Source: UBA10649 sp965278965 (GTDB lineage Bacteria > Actinomycetota > Actinomycetes > S36-B12). From it: 64,000 nucleotides of DNA. The stretch covers positions 1,612,001-1,676,000 of the forward strand of contig OZ257127.1 in NCBI GenBank assembly GCA_965278965.1, read 5' to 3'. Positions 39,534 to 47,685 of this stretch are shown in pieces (the first letter of the stretch is position 1; every line of letters starts with the position of its first letter). The notes beneath the pieces were generated by a model. The model was not told where the DNA came from. It ran no database searches and worked only from the letters and a program-made list of their open reading frames with translations. The position numbers and the translations under genes were made by a program.

Positions 39534-40754
39534 CTAGTCGCAACTGTTAGAGAGTTCGTCTGCCCGGTCGGCCAACGCGGTTGCCTCATCGGCGTAGCCC
39601 TGCGCGGCCGCTGTGGCGTCCCGCAACGCCCGACGTGCATTCTCGCTGAGCGCCTTGATCGTGCGCTTCAGCGAAAGAAGTTCGCTTCCGTCGTGGCTCG
39701 GGGCTGCGCCTGACGGGTTGAGTGCGACGGCTTCCTTGAGCGCGTCCAAAGCATTTTGAGTGCTGGCGTACTCGCCGGCGAGGTAGTCGAGGGCGTTACC
39801 GATGTCGATCCCTACGGATTCGATGTCGGACTGAGCCGACTCTGTGTCGACGGAGGCGGAGTAAGTGTCACCGCTGTAGGTGAGAACGGAAACGCAATCC
39901 GGCTGGGCTGCATTCGCCTCCTGCACGGTCTCCGCGTACGCGGCCCTGGTCTGAGCGAGTGCGTCCTCCCCCTCAGCAAGCGCGTCAGCGAACTCCGGAG
40001 CATAAACAGGGAAGTCACTGATCTTTCGGGCGACGTCTTCTAGGTACAGGCCGTACGCCTCGTCGGCTTTCGTAACCGCAGAGTCGAGCTTCTGTTGGGC
40101 CTGCTGAGCGGCGGCGTCGGCTGCCGCCTCCGCGCTAGCGTCGGCGTCCGCGCGAGCCTGGCCTTGGCCGGTAGACGACAGCCCGGCGACGGCGGTGTTG
40201 TAGTCGTCGACCGTGGCGTAGCCGAACGACACATCAGCGAGCTGGCCGTCGTCCTGAGGGAACGCCAACGTCAATACAGACCCAGGCCCAGAACCCGACA
40301 CCGTCCCCGAAAGCGAGCTGTACGTGCCGAGTCCCTGGCTCAGCGTGAGGCTGATCTTGTCGTCGTGAAGGATTCCGGTGAAGCTGACTTCTTGCGGTGT
40401 GGTTCCGGCCTGGGTCGTCGCGTTCACTCGGACGTAGTCAAATGTGCCCGCAAGGGTGCCGTTGCTCTCGGTCCATCGAATGAAGGCAACCGACTCTCCG
40501 TCCGATGCCAGGTATGAGCCGTCCCCACCTCCGCTATCGCCATCGGCGATCGCTACCTGGCTAGGAGTCGGTTCAACGCTCGCTACACCCGGGTTGCTAG
40601 CCGGAATGGCCGACCCGCGGAGTTCGGCCGTGGCGGGACCTGAACACGCCGCAACCCCGATCGACAGTCCCACAAGTAGCGCAACCGCCAGACATCGCCT
40701 TAGACGAACGGCGCGAGGATGGGACTCGTTGAGCGCGCCACTCCTTACCGTCAT
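39534..40754 (-). CDS. large lipoprotein with Ala/Asp-rich coiled region
   Basis: This 406-residue lipoprotein (lipobox 'GLSIGVAAC', Cys about 36) has a beta-rich domain (about 60-190: 'VAFIRWTESNGTLAGTFDYV', 'GILHDDKISLTLSQGLGTYS'). An Ala-rich coiled segment ('ADADASAEAAADAAAQQAQQ') and a helical bundle that ends 'ALADRADELSNSC' follow. It is driven by promoter P3. The ATG at 40754 fits the signal peptide; the frame is open upstream into the divergent gene. The function is unknown; a surface binding or scaffolding role is a guess. Confidence 0.7.
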   Translation of the reverse strand: MTVRSGALNESHPRAVRLRRCLAVALLVGLSIGVAACSGPATAELRGSAIPASNPGVASVEPTPSQVAIADGDSGGGDGSYLASDGESVAFIRWTESNGTLAGTFDYVRVNATTQAGTTPQEVSFTGILHDDKISLTLSQGLGTYSSLSGTVSGSGPGSVLTLAFPQDDGQLADVSFGYATVDDYNTAVAGLSSTGQGQARADADASAEAAADAAAQQAQQKLDSAVTKADEAYGLYLEDVARKISDFPVYAPEFADALAEGEDALAQTRAAYAETVQEANAAQPDCVSVLTYSGDTYSASVDTESAQSDIESVGIDIGNALDYLAGEYASTQNALDALKEAVALNPSGAAPSHDGSELLSLKRTIKALSENARRALRDATAAAQGYADEATALADRADELSNSCD

Positions 40755-40833
40755 CACTGGACCCCCCACCCTCAGAGCGAAGAACGATAGCCGAGGCTGC
40801 GGCTCAGCCCCGGACCATGGAGACGGTAGCCCG

Positions 40834-40865
40834 GCGCGCCTGGCGTCTGTCACCCGCGCGGGAGC
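40834..40865 (-). promoter_or_regulatory. island promoter P3 (conserved 17-bp spacer)
   Basis: GTGACA, a 17-bp spacer containing CAGGCGCGCCGG, and GCTACC. Homologous to P1 and P2. It points to the lipoprotein gene at 39534-40754, with about 80 nt of leader. Confidence 0.5.
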
Positions 40866-40887
40866 TAGGGACCGGCAGGATGTGGCC

Positions 40888-42024
40888 ATGGGGGTTGTGG
40901 TTGAGCGGTCCGCCGCGTTCGAGGTCCGGTCCCAAAGCCGGCACGACGGAGGATGGGTGTCCGTCAGAGTTCGACTCGACGAAATCGATCGAGCATCGTC
41001 GGCGGCTGCGGTCGACTCGGCGCTACGCCGAGGGCACGCCGACGTGGAGTGGAACATTTACCCGACCGGTAGAGGGTCGTTCCTCCAGGTTTCGGACGCG
41101 TCCAAGGGGATGGAGACGCTCAGCGACCTGGCTGAGCAGCTGACGGCTGCCGGATTCAGCGGCTCAATTCGCGGCCATGAAGTCGAGAATCTCGCCCTGC
41201 TGCAGGAGGAGTTCGATACGCCTCTGCCGCCGTTTGCGACGATGGCGTTCACGATCGACCCCCCGTATCAGGACGGCCCGTTCTACGACAGCGGCGTCGT
41301 CGAGGGTCGATGGGGCGTGCCCGAACAGCGGACCCGCGCGCTGGCGCAGGAGTGGGCCGACTGGGCCGTGCCAGTGACGGGAGCTGCCGTGGCCGGCACA
41401 CCGGACACCGATGTCGACCGCGACGACGCCGCCGATGTCTTGGTCGCCGCCCTCCGCGGGCTTGGCCGTGCCGTGAGGGCGGAGTTGCTCGGTCGACCGG
41501 TCGGATCGCCGGTGACCCGCCGCATCCGCGCGCGCAAGTTCGGGGAAGTCATGATCGGGACGACCGGACTCCCTCCGGACCGCATTCCGCAGGCACTCGA
41601 TCTGCTACACCAGCACGTGCTCCCCCAGGCTCAGGACCTCGACTACGCGGCTATCCGAGTGGCAAGCCCAACCGCGAACAAGTGGACCGCCTCGGGCGAT
41701 CCGGGGAAGCTCTGGTACAAGTGGATCCGACACCTATGGCCCGAATACGTTGCGTACCCCAACGGGATTCAGATCCTCACGGACGCCCACCTCGACAAGG
41801 CCCGCGACCTGTCCACCAACTGGACCGTCACCTCCGCAGCCCCGGGACGATGGCTGGTTCAAGCCAAAGACCTCGTGCCCTGGTTCGACAAAATCGACGA
41901 GAAGGCCGCACTTTGGCAACGCCCCTACCTCGACCCCGACCTCCTAACCCAGGCACGCCACGACTTCGGTGACATGATCCTCACCCCCGACATCGTCGCC
42001 GCCAACAGAGTCCGCCAGCGTTGA
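40888..42024 (+). CDS. hypothetical protein (378 aa)
   Basis: This soluble 378-residue protein begins 'GVVVERSAAFEVRSQSRHDG' and has 'TMAFTIDPPYQDGPFYDSGV', 'LGRAVRAELLGRPVGSPVTR', 'KLWYKWIRHLWPEYVAYPNG' and 'VQAKDLVPWFDKIDEKAALW'. No signal peptide, membrane segment or recognised domain is present. The preceding sequence (GGACCGGCAGGATG...CATGGGG) is shared with the region upstream of the DUF732 gene at 22212. It is an intact gene with better codon bias than its neighbours. It is the last gene of element 1. Confidence 0.65.
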   Translation: MGVVVERSAAFEVRSQSRHDGGWVSVRVRLDEIDRASSAAAVDSALRRGHADVEWNIYPTGRGSFLQVSDASKGMETLSDLAEQLTAAGFSGSIRGHEVENLALLQEEFDTPLPPFATMAFTIDPPYQDGPFYDSGVVEGRWGVPEQRTRALAQEWADWAVPVTGAAVAGTPDTDVDRDDAADVLVAALRGLGRAVRAELLGRPVGSPVTRRIRARKFGEVMIGTTGLPPDRIPQALDLLHQHVLPQAQDLDYAAIRVASPTANKWTASGDPGKLWYKWIRHLWPEYVAYPNGIQILTDAHLDKARDLSTNWTVTSAAPGRWLVQAKDLVPWFDKIDEKAALWQRPYLDPDLLTQARHDFGDMILTPDIVAANRVRQR

Positions 42025-42531
42025 GCCGGACCTGGTCGATTGCACGGGCATGGGTCAGCGCGGCGTCGCCTTTTCCGCGACAAGATCGGACCGCTTGGGG
42101 CTGAACCGCCACGGCGACCAGTGGTCGAGAGTTTGCGGGGTACCGAGCCCTCGATCCCGTTGTAGTAGGTGAGAACACTCCTTCTCTACGGTTGCGAGGT
42201 AGATCCGATGTCCGGCTCACGTACTCGATCTACCTGTTCTAGCCCTTGCCCAAGCTCGGCCGACTTGGACCGCAGCGACCCTGACCCGACGCCGGGCCGA
42301 GCCCGTCCTGCTCGGCCGGCGGCGTGCACTCCGGACCGCACTACGAGCCTGAACCGGTACTTCCCGTGCCCATGACCTACGCATTCCAGTGCGCGCGGAC
42401 GGCATCGACGTCCCGGCGTGCACCGCGAAGTGCATGCCGCGGTGCATGCCGCACGAGAATCAGGGCAAACCGGGCACCTCCCAAGGAGTAAGACATCGGT
42501 CGTATCCGTTGCACAGCAACGTCTTTCGCGT
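42025..42531. repeat. right end of element 1 (no gene), with arm-like repeats
   Basis: From about 42320 to the att core, this is homologous in order to 51600-51818: GCGTGCACTYCGG, CATGACCTACGCATTCC (42371-42387 / 51658-51674), then GTGCA repeats at a 12-bp pitch (42418, 42430, 42442), then the core. Open frames crossing it are shadows of the repeats. Confidence 0.6.
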
Positions 42532-42576
42532 GGAGCCGCCCCAGGGATTCGAACCCTGGACCTACGCATTACGAGT
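42532..42576 (-). repeat. att site II: diverged copy of the tRNA-Thr 3' half (element 1 / element 2 junction)
   Basis: The 45 bp are aligned with att I and with the tRNA. The differences are confined to the T arm and come as compensating pairs (the stem reads CCAGG/CCTGG instead of CCGGGG/CCCCGG), plus a loop TTCGAA for TTTGAA. The T stem stays paired. This copy therefore derives from a tRNA-Thr gene of a different genome rather than by random decay. Confidence 0.8.
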
Positions 42577-43096
42577 CGCAGCACCCAGCGACGTTTCGTC
42601 ACGATTCGCCCCGATACCAAAGGGTCTCGAGTGCCACGAAGTGCCACCAGGAGCTCCGCGAAACCGTGCAGGAAGTGCAAGCTGCGGTGCAAGCTGAACG
42701 GACTTCTCGAAGCCTTGGACCTACGCACTCCGAGTGCGGATACGTCCAACCGATTGGCAGGCGCCGGCCGGAGTTCCGATCATCTGGAGCCCAGGCCGTC
42801 GGTCAAGCCTGGGCAGATGAGCCGTGTTTGGTGAGTATGCCGTCGACAAGGTCGCTGGCTGGTCGGCATGGACAGGATCGTGTGCGGAATCGCCGAACGG
42901 CGGCCCGGGCGGCTTCGCCTGCACAGGTGGGAGCCGGCGCCGGACCAGTGGGCACTCGCCGGCTTCGACGGGATGTCCGCCAGCGCGCCGTCCTCTGCGT
43001 CGGCTGATTCCCGAAGGTGATTTGCCGCCGTTCCGTCCGCGCCTGGACGAGGCTCATTCGCACCGAACTCACGTCGGGTCGGTCTACGGTGGTGGG
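42577..43096. repeat. left end of element 2 with arm-like repeats, then non-coding
   Basis: From 42577 to 42738 it is homologous to the left end of element 1 (20807-20968): CGCAGCACC, GAAGTGCAAGCTGCGGTGCA at 42673-42692 (GTGCAAG at 42675 and 42687, 12-bp pitch) and TGGACCTACGCACTCCG (42716-42732). The rest up to the Excalibur gene shows no convincing gene. Confidence 0.6.
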
Positions 43097-43381
43097 ATGT
43101 CCGGGACCAAGACTTTGGCCACGCTGTCTGTAGGCGCTGCGCTAGTCATGGGGCTGGCCTTTGCGAGCGCACCGTCAGCGTACGCTCGCACGAAGTTCTC
43201 CACGTGTGAGGACCTGCACCGGGTCTACTCGAACGGCATCAGCAAGTCGTCGGCGGCCGCGAACCTAGCCGTGCGCAGCGGCTCCCGCCGTCCGATCATC
43301 GCGCCTCGTGTCTACCGGAATTCGAATCCGTCGTTGGATGCTGACGCGGACGGGACGATGTGTGAGGTCCCGCCCGGTTGA
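43097..43381 (+). CDS. secreted Excalibur calcium-binding protein (locus B copy)
   Basis: This 94-residue protein consists of a signal peptide ('LATLSVGAALVMGLAFASAP') and a mature Excalibur domain whose last 65 or so residues are nearly identical to locus A (10115-10396). The Ca2+ motif is 'DADADGTMCE', with Ala replacing Gly at a non-ligand position. The signal peptides differ more than the mature parts. It is convergent with tetR B (21 nt apart), mirroring the arrangement in locus A. Confidence 0.85.
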   Translation: MSGTKTLATLSVGAALVMGLAFASAPSAYARTKFSTCEDLHRVYSNGISKSSAAANLAVRSGSRRPIIAPRVYRNSNPSLDADADGTMCEVPPG

Positions 43382-43402
43382 CGGGCGCGGTGGCGGGCGC
43401 GA

Positions 43403-44032
43403 TCACAGCGGCTGGTGCCGTGCGGGGTTCAGCGGAGTGCTTCCGATGCGCTGGTGGATCGCTGTGAGCTGGTCGTGCAGGCCGTCCAGGGGCTCGTCGC
43501 CGAGGTCGGCGGCGCTGATCAGGTAGGGCTCGAATAGGCGCCACCCGAGTGCGCTGCCGAAGATCTGGGCAGCTCGGACACGAGCCTCCCGGGGGTTGAG
43601 GCCGTTGTGCTCGATGATGACGTCGACCATTGCCTGGACGGGGTTCGCGACGCTGAGGGCGACCGCCGGGTCCTGGCCGGTGAGCATCCAGTGGGCGAGG
43701 ATGGCCAGCCACCGGCCCAGCGGCGACTCTCGGTCGAACGGGTGTTGTTGACGGGGGTGGTCGGTCGTGTGGCGTGCGACTTCGGCCGCGAGGTCGTCGA
43801 ACACCGCCCGGATCAGGTCGTTCCGGCTGCCGAAGTAGCGCGTGATCAGCGCAACGTGAACATCCGCTGCCCGCGCGATGTCGCGCAGGGAGACGGCCGC
43901 GACGCCGTGGTTGGCGAACAGGGCGGCCGCCATGTCCAGCACCGCTCGGCGAACCTCGGCCGGGCCCACGGGACTGCCCGGCCTTCGACGCGGCCCTCGC
44001 CGCGCCCGAGCGCGGTCACCGTCACGGACCAT
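43403..44032 (-). CDS. TetR-family regulator (locus B, intact)
   Basis: From the ATG at 44032 (matching the locus A start) the protein is 209 residues. The helix-turn-helix is 'AAALFANHGVAAVSLRDIAR' 'AADVHVALITRYFGSRNDLI', followed by a helical ligand domain ('LAILAHWMLTGQDPAVALSV', 'ARVRAAQIFGSALGWRLFEP'). It is divergent from the coiled-coil lipoprotein gene and probably controls it through the conserved 44085-44118 site. An upstream ATG at 44086 would overlap that site and is less likely. The effector is unknown. Confidence 0.85.
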   Translation of the reverse strand: MVRDGDRARARRGPRRRPGSPVGPAEVRRAVLDMAAALFANHGVAAVSLRDIARAADVHVALITRYFGSRNDLIRAVFDDLAAEVARHTTDHPRQQHPFDRESPLGRWLAILAHWMLTGQDPAVALSVANPVQAMVDVIIEHNGLNPREARVRAAQIFGSALGWRLFEPYLISAADLGDEPLDGLHDQLTAIHQRIGSTPLNPARHQPL

Positions 44033-44084
44033 GGCCCGCAGCCTGCCATCGCTCGATCCGACGTGGCGACCCGGAGTCGCCCTC

Positions 44085-44118
44085 ATTTATGTGGACATTC
44101 GTATATATTGCCGATCGT
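44085..44118 (+). promoter_or_regulatory. conserved divergent promoter/operator (locus B)
   Basis: The counterpart of 9391-9424: ATTTATGTGGACATTCG followed by TATATATTGCCGA. Candidate promoter for the lipoprotein and operator for TetR. Confidence 0.4.
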
Positions 44119-44191
44119 CCGTACCTACCGCCGCTTCACCCGAACTGCTGGCCTCCGCCGCTCCGCGGCGGGCCGGACTAGGGAGTACAGG

Positions 44192-44692
44192 ATGAATCTC
44201 AAGGGCATCACTGCGGCGTCAGCCGTCGGCTTGTTCGCGCTCGTGAGCTTGACCGCCTGCAGTTCGACGAGCACGTCATCCAGCGACGACGTCGCTGCGC
44301 TGGAGGCCCGCGTGACCACGCTTGAATCTCAGGTCGCTGGGCTGGAGTCCGTTGTGGGCACGGCGATCATCGCCGACCCGGCGGCCCAGCTCGCTGACCT
44401 TGAGAAGCGGATCCAGGGGCTGCAGCAAGAACTGAACGACTCCCAGGCGCAGGCCGCGGACGTGGCTGATTCGGTGTCAGTGGAGCTGACCGCGGCGCAG
44501 TCGGCAGTGGCCGACCTTCAGAAGGCCTATGACGACGCCAAGGGCACTGCCGCTGATGCCCGTGACCAGGCCATCGCTGCCGTGCAGGCCAAGCTTGCGG
44601 ATGCCCAGGCCGCCATCGAGACGCTCAAGGCGAAGGTCGCCGAGGCGATCGCCGCGCGGACGTCGACAGCGCCGAGCGCGACCGCCCAGTAA
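44192..44692 (+). CDS. coiled-coil lipoprotein (locus B copy)
   Basis: This 166-residue lipoprotein (lipobox 'ALVSLTAC') has the same heptad coiled coil as the locus A copy ('DDVAALEARVTTLESQVAGL', 'NDSQAQAADVADSVSVELTA'). GGGAG precedes the ATG. It is followed directly by two genes absent from locus A. It may be a peptidoglycan or membrane tether; the function is not established. Confidence 0.85.
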   Translation: MNLKGITAASAVGLFALVSLTACSSTSTSSSDDVAALEARVTTLESQVAGLESVVGTAIIADPAAQLADLEKRIQGLQQELNDSQAQAADVADSVSVELTAAQSAVADLQKAYDDAKGTAADARDQAIAAVQAKLADAQAAIETLKAKVAEAIAARTSTAPSATAQ

Positions 44693-44697
44693 CGGCG

Positions 44698-44919
44698 ATG
44701 GACGAGCCGGCGGCCGGCGAGGAGGCGCTGGAGGCGTGGAGTCACGCCGAGCGCGCCTACCTCAACGCCACCGGTGCGTACTTCCCGAGATCCCACGGCC
44801 TCCACCAGCTCGACAAGGCCGGCCTCATACGCCTGATCCAGCTCCGCAGCACCGCAGATGCGCACCGCGAGGCGTACTTCCTTGCCTGCCAGGCAATCCG
44901 GGCCGCGAACTCCACCTGA
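44698..44919 (+). CDS. small soluble protein (73 aa)
   Basis: This 73-residue helical protein ('EEALEAWSHAERAYLNATGA', 'LDKAGLIRLIQLRSTADAHR', 'EAYFLACQAIRAANST') starts 5 nt after the lipoprotein stop, so it is co-transcribed. No counterpart exists in locus A. The function is unknown. Confidence 0.65.
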   Translation: MDEPAAGEEALEAWSHAERAYLNATGAYFPRSHGLHQLDKAGLIRLIQLRSTADAHREAYFLACQAIRAANST

Positions 44920-44953
44920 TCTCACCAATGCCAACCCACGAAGGAGAACGACA

Positions 44954-45529
44954 GTGACACAGCAGCCCGGCAAACCCACCGATGGAGCACCAGCCGTGGA
45001 GGCCGTGGTCGTCACCGACGGCGCGTACGCCCTCATCGTTGCCGACTTCACTGACACTGACGCCGCGTGGGAGGCATACGACCTCCTCAAGTCGGTGGAG
45101 GACGGCCGAACCGTCAAGATCGAGGGCGTCGTGGTGGTCAAGAAGGACGAGGACGGCAACATCGACGTCCAGAAGGCCACCGACCACAGCACCGTCCACG
45201 GTCTGGGGTGGGGCGTCGTCGGAGGAGTCGTGCTCGGCGTCTTCTTCCCGCCGTCGATCCTTGCCAGTGCGGCGGTGCTCGGTGCGGCTGGTGCCGGAGT
45301 GGGGAAGGCCCGAGAGCTGCACCACAAGCATGAGATTGCCGACGAGCTGCAGAACGCGATCGAGCCTGGGCACTCCGCCATCGTCGCGCTCGTGTCGGAC
45401 CCGCGTGCCGTCGAGGTCCGCAAGGCGCTGGACAAGGCCAACCGCATCGTCGAGTCGGCCATCGACAAGGCCGTCGCCGACGAGTTGAAGGCCGCCGCCA
45501 AAGAGATAGAGCAGTCCCCGAAGGACTAG
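44954..45529 (+). CDS. DUF1269-like membrane-associated protein
   Basis: The 191-residue protein has an N-terminal alpha/beta domain ('DGAYALIVADFTDTDAAWEA', 'YDLLKSVEDGRTVKIEGVVV') and a central Gly-rich hydrophobic hairpin ('GLGWGVVGGVVLGVFFPPSI', 'LASAAVLGAAGAGVGKA'). A helical C-terminus ('ALVSDPRAVEVRKALDKANR') follows. This is the DUF1269/DUF6325 layout found in actinobacterial stress-type operons. The GTG start has AAGGAG 8 nt upstream. It is present only in locus B. Confidence 0.8.
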   Translation: MTQQPGKPTDGAPAVEAVVVTDGAYALIVADFTDTDAAWEAYDLLKSVEDGRTVKIEGVVVVKKDEDGNIDVQKATDHSTVHGLGWGVVGGVVLGVFFPPSILASAAVLGAAGAGVGKARELHHKHEIADELQNAIEPGHSAIVALVSDPRAVEVRKALDKANRIVESAIDKAVADELKAAAKEIEQSPKD

Positions 45530-45586
45530 TCGTCACCCTCCGGAAAGCGACACGCGACCCCTGACCTCCCGATTGGAGACAGATTC

Positions 45587-45976
45587 ATGTTCAACGACAA
45601 CGGCTCGTTCTTGCTGGTCCTGTTCGAGTTCTTCCTGTTCTTTGCTTGGTTCATGTGCTTGTTCTGGGTCCTCGGCGACCTCTTCCGCAGCTCCGACATC
45701 GGCGGTGTCGCCAAGACCTTCTGGGTCCTTTTCGTCATCCTCATTCCGTGGCTCGGCATCCTCATCTACCTGATCGCCCGCGGTAAGGGCATGCAAGCGC
45801 GTCAACTGGAGCAAGCACGAGAGATTCAGGCGGCGCAGGCGGAGTACATCAAGTCCGTCGCGGTGTCGGGGCCGTCACCTGCCGATCAGATCACGTCCGC
45901 GAAGGCGCTTCTCGATTCCGGAGCCCTTACTCAGTCGGAGTTCGACCAACTCAAGGCGAAGGCCCTCGCTGGCTGA
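45587..45976 (+). CDS. PLDc_N / SHOCT membrane protein (locus B copy)
   Basis: This 129-residue two-TM plus SHOCT protein is paralogous along its full length to 8315-8704. The last roughly 50 residues ('AAQAEYIKSVAVSGPSPADQ', 'LTQSEFDQLKAKALAG') are nearly identical, while the membrane part is more diverged. The ATG has GGAG upstream. It belongs to the operon lipoprotein - 73 aa - DUF1269 - SHOCT - DUF7144-like. Confidence 0.85.
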   Translation: MFNDNGSFLLVLFEFFLFFAWFMCLFWVLGDLFRSSDIGGVAKTFWVLFVILIPWLGILIYLIARGKGMQARQLEQAREIQAAQAEYIKSVAVSGPSPADQITSAKALLDSGALTQSEFDQLKAKALAG

Positions 45977-46005
45977 GCCGACTCTTCGGGCGGAGGTTCA
46001 TGATC

Positions 46006-46431
46006 ATGAGCAGCTCGGAACAACACAGTGCGTCAGCGTCGTCGACCCGGTGGGCCGTAGGGACCATCTTCTTCGCCGGCGTCCTGTTGCTGGTGCTCGG
46101 CATCTGGCAAGCGTTCGTTGGGCTGGTCGCGCTCGTCAATGACGAGTTCTTCGTCGTGGGCGCGAAGTGGATCTTCCAGTTCGATCTGACTACCTGGGGC
46201 TGGATCCACTGTGTGCTGGGCGCGGCCATATTCGTCGTCGGGATCTTCGTCCTGCAGGGGGGCCCTGTGGTCGGCGATCGTCTGAGTCGTGGTGGCCTCG
46301 GTCAGCGCGATGCTGAACTTCATGTGGCTGCCGTGGACCCGATCTGGTCGATCGTCATGATCGCGGTCGACCTGCTGATCATCTGGGCGCTAGCAACCCA
46401 CCGACAGTCAATCCACCTCGTCGACCGCTAG
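46006..46431 (+). CDS. four-TM membrane protein (DUF7144-like)
   Basis: This roughly 141-residue membrane protein has the segments 'WAVGTIFFAGVLLLVLGIWQ', 'ALVNDEFFVVGAKWIFQFDL', 'WGWIHCVLGAAIFVVGIFVL' and 'IWSIVMIAVDLLIIWALATH'. The WGW-H motif between helices 2 and 3 is typical of the DUF7144/'integral membrane protein' group of actinobacteria. The ATG at 46006 has GGAGG at 9 nt; the ATG at 46000 is too close to the SD. It is the last gene of locus B. Confidence 0.75.
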   Translation: MSSSEQHSASASSTRWAVGTIFFAGVLLLVLGIWQAFVGLVALVNDEFFVVGAKWIFQFDLTTWGWIHCVLGAAIFVVGIFVLQGGPVVGDRLSRGGLGQRDAELHVAAVDPIWSIVMIAVDLLIIWALATHRQSIHLVDR

Positions 46432-46586
46432 ACCACACGGTGAATCGTCAAGGCGCGTCAACGGCGACCGCTACGCGCATGGTGGGCCCGGCCGCGACCA
46501 CGGATGCGGCGGTCGATGCTGGGGCACCGGGATCAGACCTCACCACGACACTGCGCTCAAGCGTGTGGAGGGTCTACCGTTGCCCT

Positions 46587-47633
46587 GTGTTGGCCGCATG
46601 GCGCGGGCGCCAACCTCGGCGGCAAGCAGTGGTCACCGGGGTAGCGGTTCTTGTCTCAGTCTGCGCCCTGATGGCGTCACCGCCGGCATCTGCTGAGCGA
46701 GGCGTGCCTGGAACCCCACAGGCCAAATCGCGGTTCATCGCCGGACTGGGTGTGCCGTGGGCTGTCGGAATGAAGTGGGGCCCCGGGGAGGAAATCGCGG
46801 CGGAGTGGCCGCCGTTCCGGGTGCGGTCGATGCGGTTATGGGACACGCGAACGACGTGGGCGGACATCGAGCGTCACCCGGGAGTCCGGGACTTCACACG
46901 CGTCGAGGAGTTCCTCACGGTTGCGGCGAGCAAGGGAACAACGGACACCGTCATGGTCCTCGGTGGCACCCCGCAGTGGGCCGCGCTGCGTGTCCTGCCC
47001 GGGGACGCGGCGTGGATCGGTCCGGGTTCCGCGTCCCCTCCGGCGGACCAGCAGAAGTGGATCGATTTCGTGACCGCGTTCGCGCATCACTTCCGCGGCC
47101 GGATCGGGAACTACGAGATCGGCAACGAACCCAACCTGCCGATGTTCTGGAACGGCACGAGCGTCGACTTCGCCCTGTTCGTGGCGAACGCGTCCAAGGC
47201 GATCGCTGCCGCGGACCCGGCCGCGCACGTCACCGCCAACCTCGGAGTCGTCCGACGCCCGTCCGATGTCAACAAGGCCGTGTCAATGGCCAAGCTCCTG
47301 TCGTCCAGCCCCGGCTTGGACGGGATCACCGTGCATCTGTATCCGTCGTTGTCGAAGCTGCCTGCCGCGACGGCCTGGGTTGAGGACCTGCACGAGGAGC
47401 TCGGGAAAGTCGTCCCGAGGATGCGCGTCTGGGTGACTGAGGCGAACATCGTCGACGGTGACGACATGACCGCCCCGGACCAGGGCGAAGCGATCAACCG
47501 GTTCGATGACGTCCTCCAAGACGTTGGATACGAGCGGGTCTACTGGTACGCGTGGACGCGCCACGGACCCGAGAACCTCATCCAGTTCTGGCCCGGCAGC
47601 CCCGCCTCCCATGCAGTGGCCGAAAACCCCTGA
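46587..47633 (+). CDS. secreted clan-A glycoside hydrolase (GH39-like)
   Basis: From the GTG at 46587 (TACCGT 6 nt upstream, leaderless) the protein is 348 residues, with signal 'VVTGVAVLVSVCALMASPPA' and a TIM barrel. Landmarks are 'RSMRLWDTRTTWADIER', acid/base Glu in 'NYEIGNEPNLPMFWNG', 'LDGITVHLYPSLS', nucleophile Glu in 'RVWVTEANIVDGDD' and 'VYWYAWTRHGPENL'. The N-E-P plus late Glu arrangement is that of GH39/GH5-type enzymes. The substrate is unknown. The longer frame to 46440 precedes the apparent promoter. Confidence 0.8.
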   Translation: MLAAWRGRQPRRQAVVTGVAVLVSVCALMASPPASAERGVPGTPQAKSRFIAGLGVPWAVGMKWGPGEEIAAEWPPFRVRSMRLWDTRTTWADIERHPGVRDFTRVEEFLTVAASKGTTDTVMVLGGTPQWAALRVLPGDAAWIGPGSASPPADQQKWIDFVTAFAHHFRGRIGNYEIGNEPNLPMFWNGTSVDFALFVANASKAIAAADPAAHVTANLGVVRRPSDVNKAVSMAKLLSSSPGLDGITVHLYPSLSKLPAATAWVEDLHEELGKVVPRMRVWVTEANIVDGDDMTAPDQGEAINRFDDVLQDVGYERVYWYAWTRHGPENLIQFWPGSPASHAVAENP

Positions 47634-47685
47634 CCCGACGTGCGCCCGCGTCGCTGACCGCAGCGCCCGGGCATGGGGCCGCGAG

